Shown: positions 1-5,546, numbered from the stretch's first letter. The stretch is DNA of 5,546 bases from Eubacteriales bacterium (GCA_028691625.1 JAQUYZ010000143.1:1-5546); one strand, 5' to 3'. The notes: generated by a model not told the origin, from the sequence alone. Numbers and translations are program-made.

Positions 1-164
1 TGCATTCCACAAGAATTGTCATCGCCCACCGTCTGTCCACCATCATCAACTGTGACCGAATCATCGTTTTGGACCGGGGCGTCATCGTCGAGGAAGGCGC
101 TTATGAAGAGCTGATGGCGCAGGGCGGTGTATTTGCGGAAATGGCCCAACGCCAGATCGTATAG
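1..164 (+). CDS. ABC transporter ATP-binding domain, C-terminal end (partial)
   Basis: Only the last 53 codons are in the window; the reading frame begins at base 3 and ends with TAG at 162-164. The visible peptide contains the H-loop (switch histidine) motif IVIAHRLSTI, followed by the strand CDRIIVLDRGVIVEEG and the usual closing helix, ending in MAQRQIV. This is the end of an exporter-type ABC nucleotide-binding domain that powers export at the cytoplasmic membrane. A terminus close to ...F-x-x-x-x-x-RQ is, from memory, common in transporters of the NHLM/Nif11-leader bacteriocin class, and the next gene is such a precursor, so lanthipeptide export is the likely role. The transmembrane region, Walker motifs and any N-terminal C39 peptidase domain lie upstream of the window, so it cannot be said whether this protein also cleaves the leaders. 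Confidence 0.9.
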   Translation, partial: HSTRIVIAHRLSTIINCDRIIVLDRGVIVEEGAYEELMAQGGVFAEMAQRQIV

Positions 165-313
165 GCAGTAATATTCTAACTCTTTATCCGTATATAGGTA
201 TGAAAGCGGACCCTGTTACCGCCGGCAAAACCGGAATCAATCAGTATCGCCTTGTCTGTATCCAAACTCTATGAACATCTATGGGAAGCATATCAATATA
301 TAGGAACACAGAA

Positions 314-322
314 AGGAAAGGA
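314..322 (+). promoter_or_regulatory. Ribosome binding site of precursor 1
   Basis: The purine run AAGGAAAGGA lies about 8 bases before the ATG at 330. It decides the start of precursor 1: the in-frame TTG at 252 has no such site, and the 26 extra residues it would add do not resemble a Nif11 leader. The same arrangement of purine run, short A-rich spacer and ATG followed by a Met-x-x-Met peptide start recurs before precursors 2 and 3. Confidence 0.7.
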
Positions 323-329
323 AAAAACG

Positions 330-713
330 ATGGATAAGATGAAGCAACTCTATGAAAAAGTGGCTGCGGACAGTACACTGCAAGCGAAATTCAGCCAGAT
401 CATGAAGGAAGCGGAAAAGGCAGGGCAGAAGGAGACGGAAGCAAAGCTGACTGCCTTTGCAAAGGAAGCCGGGTATGCGATCAGTCTTGATGAGATGAGG
501 GTTTACTTTCAAGAACTCGCCGAACAAGACAAAGGACTGCTTTCTGATGCTGAGCTTGACATGGTGGCCGGAGGAAAATCATTCAATGGCATCGGCAATA
601 CGATCGGATCCGTCATTACTCTTGGGATAACTTGCGTAACAGGATCCGTGCTCTGGGAGCTGGAGCGTATGGACGGCGAAAGCAGCATGGGATGCAAGGA
701 CCACTTTCAATAA
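330..713 (+). CDS. Lanthipeptide precursor 1, Nif11-type leader
   Basis: This encodes a 127-residue ribosomal precursor peptide, the substrate of the LanM encoded downstream. Residues 1-82 form a Nif11-type leader: a start of the form MxxMxxLYxKVAAD, amphipathic helices rich in Glu, Lys and Ala, and a terminal LSDAELDMVAGG. Cleavage is expected after Gly82. The 45-residue core starts KSFNGIGNTIG and has nine Ser/Thr and only two Cys (core positions 20 and 40), so at most two lanthionine or methyllanthionine rings can form. The core is hydrophobic in its first half and acidic in its second (WELERMDGE). The leader is the same length as that of precursor 2, with 51 of 82 identical positions by hand alignment, while the cores do not align. 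The ATG at 330 is chosen for its ribosome binding site and because the second precursor starts at the equivalent residue. The gene lies 36 bases before the LanM start, which suggests co-transcription. Confidence 0.88.
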   Translation: MDKMKQLYEKVAADSTLQAKFSQIMKEAEKAGQKETEAKLTAFAKEAGYAISLDEMRVYFQELAEQDKGLLSDAELDMVAGGKSFNGIGNTIGSVITLGITCVTGSVLWELERMDGESSMGCKDHFQ

Positions 714-740
714 TGCGGCGGGATGAATAAAAAAAGAAAC

Positions 741-745
741 GAGGG
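741..745 (+). promoter_or_regulatory. Ribosome binding site deciding the LanM start
   Basis: GAGGG lies 4 bases before the ATG at 750. An in-frame ATG at 723 would add nine residues (MNKKRNEGS), but it is preceded by GCGGCGGG directly against the start codon, with no spacer. The 750 start is therefore preferred, although 723 cannot be excluded. Confidence 0.5.
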
Positions 746-749
746 AAGC

Positions 750-3700
750 ATGGATATCAGGAAAATCATAGCGGAGGCTTCTTACATAGAGGAACGACAG
801 GAGCGCAAATTTGTTTCCTGTGAGGCAGACAGCCGTTCGGAGGAACGGTACGAGGCATGGAAGACTCTGCTGAATACCGTCCCCGGGAAAAAAATATTTG
901 AAGTGCGGCTCGCATATGACAAGATTTCAGAAAAAGAAGCCATCGATCTCTGCGGCGGTGCAGCTTTCCTCGTGCAGTCAAAACTGCCCGTATGGGCTGA
1001 AATTATCACCGATATTGCAGTCATTCTTCCAAAGGATAAAAACGATCTCTGGGAAGCAGTATCGGTAAAAAAGGAAGAAATCGACTTGGTAGGACCGATT
1101 GCGGCACTTCTACCTTTTCTACTCTATACCGAAGGGCAATTGAAAAAAAAGTATCCGGAAGCCCCTATGGGCGATTTGTCGGATATCTTGCTGAAGCGCC
1201 TGTATTATCTCTGCTCTCAGGCCTTCAATGCCCAGGTAAAATGGATGATGTTCATGGGGCAGGGAACATCACAGGAACAGGAAAAGCTGTCGAATATCAT
1301 GGAGGACCGCCTCCTAGCCGGTGAATGGACCGGGCTATTTGAAACCTATCCGGTTCTGGCAAAGCGGATCGGTGTGACCATCGAACATTTTATCGGTTTT
1401 ATCGGGGAGTTTTTGGATCGGTTCATTGATAAAAAAGAAATGGTGGAGAATCATTTCTACGACGGTGTAGCTGTCGAAAGGATCGAAGGGATACAGGGAG
1501 AGATCTCGGATCTTCACCAAAAAGGGAAAAGCGTCCTGATCCTCAGTTTTGACGGAGACAGACGGCTTGTATACAAACCCAGACCGATGGAGATCGATGC
1601 GGCCTGGGAAGACTTTCTAAGGCATTTCAACACGAAAAAAAGCAGCATTAAAGCACCCCGGTGCCTGGACTTCGGGAACTTTGGCTTTATTGAATATATT
1701 GAACACAGGGACTGCAGCAGCCTGGAAGAGGTGTCAACCTATTTCTACAATGCCGGCGCGTTGATGGCGCTTTTGCACGCCTTTGGGGGAAATGATTTTC
1801 ACATGGAAAATATCATCGCCTCCGGGACCATTCCTGTGGTTGTGGATACGGAAACCCTGATGATACCGGTTGCCAGATACTTTGGTAAAGGCGGGAAAGA
1901 CGATTCCTCGAAAGAGGATACGGACGGCACGCTGGAAACTATTTTTGAAAAATCAGTAATCAAAATGGGGTTCCTTCCGATGTGGCAAAAGGACGGAGAG
2001 GATAAAAGGGCTGATTACGGTGCACTGACGGGAGAAAAAGAAACAATGAAGAACCTTCCAGTGTACCGGGGCAAAAAATACCCGGGCAACGCATTTATAG
2101 ATGAGATTTCCGGTGGTTTTGGAGATATGTATCGGCTGATCATGAGCCGAAGGGACGAATTGCTTTCTTCACAAAAAGGAATCCGGCTTTTTCAACACTG
2201 CCGATTCAGGATGCTCATCCGGAACAGTCAGGTTTACGGCAACCTGCTGCAGCACATCATTCAACCGGCACTGCTTAAGGATGGCTTTGATTACTCCATG
2301 AAAACAGACCGGCTGGTCAACGCGTTTCTGTACGATGCGCACGAAAGCATCATCCAACAGCTGATGAACGTATTCCGGTCGGAAAAAAGCGCAGTGGAGC
2401 GGGGAGATATCCCGATCTTTTACGGGGAACCGGACGGAGAGGGCATTTTAGACGAAGAGGGGATGCTCTTTGATCACTATTTTGAAAAGTCGGCCCTTGC
2501 CAATGCAACAGATCGTATCTCAAAGCTGGATGAGGAAGATCTGATGGTCCAGCTTCAGATCATAGAAAAGGGTCTGGCGACGGAAGTAAGAAACGTACAT
2601 GAATATCTGTCCGACGCGGATTCGGCTGAGGAAAACGCAGCCAATCAGCTTCTGTTAAGCCCTGAGGAGCTCCTCGACGAGGTCGGGGTAATTTACTCGG
2701 AGATCATGTCCAACCGGTTTACAGCAAAGGACGGAGATTATTCCTGGCTGTCGGAGCTGTATGACCTGGCACGTTCCGGAACAAGTCTGAGCTTTATGGG
2801 GTCTTCCCTTTATGACGGGCTCTTAGGGATGTCCGTATTCTCAGCGGCACGATATCGGATTACAAAAGAGCGGGATTGTTACGACACGGCCCTTCACTGT
2901 TACAATAAAGCATGCCGCTACTTGGAATTTTCTATACCAAATTTGGAGAGATACCAGGTGAATCTCGGGTACAGCAGCGGCGTGGCGGGCTTTATCGCAG
3001 GATTGTCGCTGACTGCAGAATACCTGGAACTGGAAGGCCGCTCTGAAACCGCGGAAAAACTGATTCTTGGCATTACACAAAAGATGATACAGGGAGATAT
3101 GGTTTGTGATGTTCTGGGTGGTGTTTCGGGTCTTGTTCTGGCGCTGACCCGGGAGGATCAATGGCTGAAAAATAAGGCGACCTGTGCCCACGTCATGGAA
3201 ATCCTGAAATGGTGCGGGGACCATTTGATCGAGCAGCAGAACCTGACGACAAAGGATGGGTTCCGGGGCTGGAGATCCAAAGAGGCCTCTCAGACTTTGA
3301 CCGGCCTCGGTCATGGCGTTTCCGGCATCGCGTTGGCTTTGATCAGGCTTGGCGAAATGTTTGAAGAGGAACGGTTTTTTGCGGCAGCGAAGGAAGCCAT
3401 TGCTTATGAAGACAGCGTCTACGATGCAGAGGCGGGGAACTGGCCCGATTTCAGAAACGACCCCGCCGAAACAGACCGGACGGAAAAGAAATTTATGGGG
3501 GGCTATTGTGCGGGGGCTCCCGGCATCGGTCTTGCCAGGCTGGACGGTCTTGGAAGAGGAAAAGACGAGATGCTCTCTGCTGCGCTTTTGAGAGATATAA
3601 AGAGGGCGGACCACTTTATCCGGTCCCTCCGCAAGGAAGGAAGAAACCACCTTTGCTGCGGTACCGCCGGTAGAATTGATTTTCTCATTGAGAAAGGGAC

Positions 3701-3908
3701 CAGAATGAACGATCAGGAGGCTTTGGATCTGGCTCATCGGAAAATATCCGATCTGATCCTGGGCAAACAAAAAAGAGGCCATTACAATTTCCATACGGGT
3801 AACGGCAGGTTTTATTATAACCCCACGCTGTTTCAGGGAACGGCAGGGGTAGGGTATGAGATATTAAGGTTTCTGGCGCCTGAAACGATCCGGTCGATTT
3901 TGATTTAA
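750..3908 (+). CDS. lanM: Class II lanthipeptide synthetase LanM (ProcM-like, CCG zinc site)
   Basis: This 1052-residue bifunctional cytoplasmic enzyme (1061 if started at 723) should phosphorylate and eliminate Ser/Thr in precursor cores, then add Cys thiols to form (methyl)lanthionine rings. The N-terminal half is the lipid-kinase-like dehydratase. Lys276 in VYKPRP, Asp349, His351 and Asn354 in GGNDFHMENIIASG, and Asp366 in VVDTET match the catalytic set known from CylM (K274, D347, H349, N352, D364). The elimination motif reads R487-MLI-R491-N-S493, with Ser where CylM has Thr512. The C-terminal part, from about residue 680, is the LanC-like cyclase: His855 in LGHGVSG, zinc ligands Cys920 in GGYCAGAPG and Cys969-Cys970 in CCGTAG, and a closing FQGTAGVGYEILR. 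The CCG motif gives three Cys ligands, as in ProcM, instead of the usual Cys-Cys-His. The length is normal for LanM and no frameshift is seen. It sits between two precursor genes, so it probably serves both and also the third. Confidence 0.96.
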   Translation: MDIRKIIAEASYIEERQERKFVSCEADSRSEERYEAWKTLLNTVPGKKIFEVRLAYDKISEKEAIDLCGGAAFLVQSKLPVWAEIITDIAVILPKDKNDLWEAVSVKKEEIDLVGPIAALLPFLLYTEGQLKKKYPEAPMGDLSDILLKRLYYLCSQAFNAQVKWMMFMGQGTSQEQEKLSNIMEDRLLAGEWTGLFETYPVLAKRIGVTIEHFIGFIGEFLDRFIDKKEMVENHFYDGVAVERIEGIQGEISDLHQKGKSVLILSFDGDRRLVYKPRPMEIDAAWEDFLRHFNTKKSSIKAPRCLDFGNFGFIEYIEHRDCSSLEEVSTYFYNAGALMALLHAFGGNDFHMENIIASGTIPVVVDTETLMIPVARYFGKGGKDDSSKEDTDGTLETIFEKSVIKMGFLPMWQKDGEDKRADYGALTGEKETMKNLPVYRGKKYPGNAFIDEISGGFGDMYRLIMSRRDELLSSQKGIRLFQHCRFRMLIRNSQVYGNLLQHIIQPALLKDGFDYSMKTDRLVNAFLYDAHESIIQQLMNVFRSEKSAVERGDIPIFYGEPDGEGILDEEGMLFDHYFEKSALANATDRISKLDEEDLMVQLQIIEKGLATEVRNVHEYLSDADSAEENAANQLLLSPEELLDEVGVIYSEIMSNRFTAKDGDYSWLSELYDLARSGTSLSFMGSSLYDGLLGMSVFSAARYRITKERDCYDTALHCYNKACRYLEFSIPNLERYQVNLGYSSGVAGFIAGLSLTAEYLELEGRSETAEKLILGITQKMIQGDMVCDVLGGVSGLVLALTREDQWLKNKATCAHVMEILKWCGDHLIEQQNLTTKDGFRGWRSKEASQTLTGLGHGVSGIALALIRLGEMFEEERFFAAAKEAIAYEDSVYDAEAGNWPDFRNDPAETDRTEKKFMGGYCAGAPGIGLARLDGLGRGKDEMLSAALLRDIKRADHFIRSLRKEGRNHLCCGTAGRIDFLIEKGTRMNDQEALDLAHRKISDLILGKQKRGHYNFHTGNGRFYYNPTLFQGTAGVGYEILRFLAPETIRSILI

Positions 3909-3940
3909 AAAGCATGAATATAGTTAAAGTCTAAAATTAA

Positions 3941-3950
3941 GAGGAAAGGA
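3941..3950 (+). promoter_or_regulatory. Ribosome binding site of precursor 2
   Basis: GAGGAAAGGA lies 10 bases before the ATG at 3961, and the layout resembles the site before precursor 1. The 52-base gap after LanM (3909-3960) is AT-rich and contains no hairpin or T-run, so no terminator separates the two genes. Confidence 0.65.
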
Positions 3951-3960
3951 AGAGAAAATC

Positions 3961-4326
3961 ATGTCAAAAATGAATGAACTGTATCAAAAAGTTACGGCGG
4001 ACAGCGATCTCCAGGCAAGGTTCAACAGAATCATGGCCACCGCCGAAAAAGACGGAGCGGAAGCAACGGAGGCAAAATTGACCGATTTCGCGAAAGCAGC
4101 CGGTTACGAAATATCTGTTGAAGAAATGAACGCTTTTTTCAAGGATTTGGCGGAAAAAGAAAACGGAGCTTTGTCCGAAAGTGAGCTGGATATGGTTGCA
4201 GGAGGAAAAAGCACCGGACAGATACTTTTAACTGTTTGTACCGGTGGATATGCCTGCGGTGTCAGTTCCATGACCAAGAGAGGAGATCTCATCTGTGACG
4301 ATCCGGGAAGTGAATTTGGATTATAA
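3961..4326 (+). CDS. Lanthipeptide precursor 2, Nif11-type leader
   Basis: This encodes a 121-residue precursor. Its 82-residue leader aligns without gaps with that of precursor 1 and ends LSESELDMVAGG, so cleavage is expected after Gly82. The 39-residue core starts KSTGQILLTVCTGGYACG and holds three Cys (core positions 11, 17 and 30) and eight Ser/Thr (2, 3, 9, 12, 20, 21, 23 and 35), enough for up to three thioether rings. A Lys-Arg pair at core 24-25 precedes the last Cys and could be a secondary protease site; that is inference. As in precursor 1, Lys follows the double glycine directly. The ATG has a good ribosome binding site. The gene lies 52 bases after LanM and 15 bases before the GNAT gene, so it fits an operon in which LanM, and perhaps the GNAT enzyme, modifies this peptide. 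Confidence 0.92.
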   Translation: MSKMNELYQKVTADSDLQARFNRIMATAEKDGAEATEAKLTDFAKAAGYEISVEEMNAFFKDLAEKENGALSESELDMVAGGKSTGQILLTVCTGGYACGVSSMTKRGDLICDDPGSEFGL

Positions 4327-4328
4327 TT

Positions 4329-4337
4329 GGAGAGAGG
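4329..4337 (+). promoter_or_regulatory. Ribosome binding site of the GNAT gene
   Basis: GGAGAGAGG begins 3 bases after the stop codon of precursor 2 and precedes the ATG at 4342 by 4 bases. It supports the ATG over the in-frame TTG at 4327, which directly abuts the precursor 2 stop and would place this site inside the coding region. Confidence 0.6.
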
Positions 4338-4341
4338 AAAA

Positions 4342-5277
4342 ATGACGGAGATCATATTCCTGACACAGGAGGATGCATTTGAATACAGAAATTTGACGCT
4401 GAAGCAATATCAAGGGGTCCTATTTACCTGTGGTAAAGAAAACGTCATTGCAGTGGGAGCCTCGGAAGAGGGGAAGCCCCTGGGTCTGATACTGGCCTGC
4501 AGACGCGGCAAGCTGGGTCCACAGAATGATGATCCTGCGCAAGAGCATACACCCGGTCAATGGCAACTTTGCAGTATTTTCATCAAGGAGGATTCCCGAG
4601 CCCAATGCATTGGAAAGAAGCTTTGGGAGGCACTTGCCGGAGCACTGGCATCCCGGGGAGCCTGGAAGATATCATTTCAGTCGGTGCTGAGAGAGGAAAC
4701 GGAAAGGAGCTTGGCCGGATTCTTCGTTGCGGTCGGATTCCAAAAGCCGGAAAGAATCGCGAAAATTTTCAGCTATTCCGGGGAAAAGACCTTAGAAAGC
4801 TCCTTTGTAAAGGCCTGCAGGAAAGAGACGAGAAAGGAAGAAGGACGATTTCAAATGATTTCCCCAAGGGAAATTTCTGAGGAAGTCCTTTCTGAACTGC
4901 GGAAAAATGAGGGGAACTGGTATCCAGCGTTTGTGAGTCCCTTTATCGGCTGGAATCAGATGAATCAAGAATGCACGGTATTTGCCATAGACAGTGTTTC
5001 GGGAAAGATGGCCGCGTGGATCACCGCCATGGATGTGAACAACGGCGACTATCTCCTGTACAGAACCTTCTTCGCGCGGGAAGAATTCAGGGGCACGTCA
5101 ATCGGTTTCTACATATTTTCCGAGGCGATCAGAAGGTTCTATGCATTCTGTCCGGAGAAAAAAGCCCTGGCCTCGATCCCTATGGATAACGAGAAATCCA
5201 TGCGGTTCAACGAACTGTTCTTCCAAGGAGCCCACGATCATGTCAGCTTTGAGATATCGGCAGAATATATTTTTTAA
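4342..5277 (+). CDS. Tandem GNAT-family N-acyltransferase, putative RiPP tailoring enzyme
   Basis: This encodes a 311-residue soluble protein with two halves that each resemble a GNAT acyl-CoA transferase. The N-terminal half (about 1-155) has strand-like PLGLILA and WQLCSIFI, then an acyl-CoA-loop-like R86-AQCI-G91 followed by a helix, and FFVAVGF late in the fold. The C-terminal half (about 170-311) has MAAWITAMDV, YLLYRTFF and a second loop R250-GTSI-G255 before the helix FYIFSEAIRRF, then MDNEKSMRFNELFF, where GNATs carry their last motif. Both loops deviate from the usual (Q/R)xxGx(G/A): position 4 is Cys in the first and Ser in the second. One half may therefore be structural. Placed 15 bases after precursor 2 and before precursor 3, it is probably a tailoring enzyme. 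Known precedents are PaeN, which acetylates the paenibacillin N-terminus, and GNATs that attach fatty acyl groups in selidamides. Self-immunity by acetylation is an alternative. The substrate is not shown by the sequence. Confidence 0.75.
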   Translation: MTEIIFLTQEDAFEYRNLTLKQYQGVLFTCGKENVIAVGASEEGKPLGLILACRRGKLGPQNDDPAQEHTPGQWQLCSIFIKEDSRAQCIGKKLWEALAGALASRGAWKISFQSVLREETERSLAGFFVAVGFQKPERIAKIFSYSGEKTLESSFVKACRKETRKEEGRFQMISPREISEEVLSELRKNEGNWYPAFVSPFIGWNQMNQECTVFAIDSVSGKMAAWITAMDVNNGDYLLYRTFFAREEFRGTSIGFYIFSEAIRRFYAFCPEKKALASIPMDNEKSMRFNELFFQGAHDHVSFEISAEYIF

Positions 5278-5289
5278 CAGCCCGATGCG

Positions 5290-5313
5290 CAGCTGTCTGA
5301 TGAGGAATTGGAT
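5290..5313 (+). repeat. Direct repeat with precursor 3 leader end (copy 1)
   Basis: This 24-base segment differs from 5501-5524 at only three positions and shares 13 consecutive identical bases (TGTCTGATGAGGA). Both copies encode Q-(L/M)-S-D-E-E-L-D. The pair lies 211 bases apart, close to the size of one short leader plus the intergenic gap, as expected after tandem duplication of a precursor gene. Confidence 0.65.
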
Positions 5314-5328
5314 GATATTAATAATTTT

Positions 5329-5334
5329 GGAGGA
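5329..5334 (+). promoter_or_regulatory. Ribosome binding site of precursor 3 formed by relic Gly-Gly codons
   Basis: GGAGGA lies 7 bases before the ATG at 5342 and is the strongest Shine-Dalgarno match in the window. The same six bases are the two Gly codons of the leader relic, so a former cleavage-site sequence appears to have become the translation signal of the next gene. Confidence 0.65.
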
Positions 5335-5341
5335 AAGAACA

Positions 5342-5546
5342 ATGAGTACAATGAAAGAGTTATATTTGAAAGTAGCAGCAGATGAGAGTCTGCAGGCAAA
5401 AGTGAACAAAATCTTTGAAACAGCCAAAGAGCAAGGGTTTGACGTAACAGTAGAAGAGATTTTCGAGTTTTTTAATTCCGGTGAGGTAGCATCGGGCAGT
5501 CAGATGTCTGATGAGGAGCTGGATTCTGTTGCAGGTGGATACACAA
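5342..5546 (+). CDS. Lanthipeptide precursor 3, Nif11-type leader (partial, 3' end outside window)
   Basis: The window shows 68 codons of a third precursor. The leader starts MSTMKELYLKVAADESLQAK, clearly homologous to precursors 1 and 2, and ends MSDEELDSVAGG at residues 65-66. Two core residues (Tyr, Thr) follow before the window ends. The leader is 66 residues, 16 fewer than the other two, mainly because the segment holding TEAKL(T)xFAKxAGY is missing, so the N-terminal helix leads almost directly to the VTVEEI helix. Tyr, not Lys, follows the double glycine. The gene has an excellent ribosome binding site and lies 64 bases after the GNAT stop. The core, and therefore the number of Cys, cannot be seen. 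It is probably a further substrate of the same LanM. Confidence 0.9.
   Translation, partial: MSTMKELYLKVAADESLQAKVNKIFETAKEQGFDVTVEEIFEFFNSGEVASGSQMSDEELDSVAGGYT
5501..5524 (+). repeat. Direct repeat with leader relic (copy 2)
   Basis: This is the end of the precursor 3 leader, matching 5290-5313 at 21 of 24 bases in the same codon register. It is the functional copy, followed by codons for SVAGG. Confidence 0.65.

Larger units (their letters stand above)
5278..5337 (+). pseudogene. Relic of a Nif11-type leader C-terminus
   Basis: Immediately after the GNAT stop codon, and in the same frame, the bases read QPDAQLSDEELDDINNFGGK. This resembles the leader ends LSDAELDMVAGGK and LSESELDMVAGGK of precursors 1 and 2 and MSDEELDSVAGG of precursor 3, with two extra residues before the double glycine. 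Bases 5290-5313 match bases 5501-5524 of precursor 3 at 21 of 24 positions in the same codon register. There is no start codon or leader N-terminus ahead of it, because the GNAT gene occupies that space, and the frame runs on only to a TGA overlapping the start of precursor 3. It is best read as the stranded end of a lost or replaced precursor gene, though a short chance match is possible. Confidence 0.55.

Noticed and set aside
219..236. CCGGCAAAACCGG as a terminator hairpin
   Set aside because: The stem is only four pairs and no T-run follows.
200..274. Short ORF starting MKADPVTAGKTG in the gap before precursor 1
   Set aside because: Only 24 codons, no clear ribosome binding site and no leader or toxin-like features.
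252..329. Upstream TTG start for precursor 1, adding 26 residues
   Set aside because: No ribosome binding site precedes it, and the extra residues do not match the leader start seen in precursors 2 and 3, whereas the ATG at 330 does.
165..329. Promoter for precursor 1
   Set aside because: TATATA at 191 and TTGTCT at 252 were considered, but neither has a partner box at a proper spacing. Transcription may come from upstream.
640..730. Possible frameshift in the precursor 1 core (other frames also stay open to about 725-730)
   Set aside because: The annotated frame ends cleanly before LanM and keeps a second Cys for ring formation. The other frames offer no recognisable lantibiotic ending.
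2841..3794. 317-codon open frame on the minus strand
   Set aside because: It lies wholly inside the LanM cyclase domain, whose conserved motifs prove the plus frame. The antisense product resembles no known protein.
3900..3937. Promoter between LanM and precursor 2 (TTGATT with TAAAGT or TAAAAT)
   Set aside because: The spacings are about 19 and 26 bases and the matches are poor. The stretch is simply AT-rich.
4560..4880. 106-codon plus-strand ORF inside the GNAT gene
   Set aside because: It is a frame shadow of the GNAT gene with no start signal of its own.

Overview
The window carries part of a class II lanthipeptide (RiPP) gene cluster, all on the + strand. Strong purine-rich ribosome binding sites, tight spacing, moderate GC and the absence of any cyanobacterial signature suggest a Firmicute, probably a clostridial or Lachnospiraceae-like anaerobe. 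That taxonomic guess is inference; no taxon marker gene is present.

Layout: (1) bases 1-164 hold the C-terminal end of an ABC transporter ATPase domain, probably the peptide exporter of the cluster. (2) Bases 165-329 are a 165-base gap with no convincing promoter. (3) Bases 330-713 encode precursor peptide 1, with an 82-residue Nif11-type leader ending in a double-glycine motif and a 45-residue core. (4) Bases 750-3908 encode a full-length LanM lanthipeptide synthetase with an intact-looking dehydratase domain and a LanC-like cyclase domain. The cyclase zinc site reads Cys...Cys-Cys-Gly, as in the promiscuous prochlorosin synthetase ProcM. (5) Bases 3961-4326 encode precursor peptide 2, with the same leader type and a different 39-residue core. 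(6) Bases 4342-5277 encode a protein made of two GNAT-like halves. (7) Bases 5278-5337 hold what looks like a stranded leader C-terminus, a relic of a lost precursor gene, which now supplies the ribosome binding site of (8) precursor peptide 3, starting at 5342 and cut by the window end just after its Gly-Gly.

Model: the precursors are bound through their Nif11-type leaders by one LanM. It dehydrates Ser/Thr in the varied cores and forms (methyl)lanthionine rings. The GNAT protein may acylate the peptides, for example at the new N-terminus or the Lys that follows Gly-Gly in precursors 1 and 2. The transporter, or a linked C39 peptidase not seen here, would cut after Gly-Gly and export the product. 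One synthetase, several homologous leaders and unrelated cores make a prochlorosin-like natural combinatorial system, and the relic suggests that the precursor set is still turning over.
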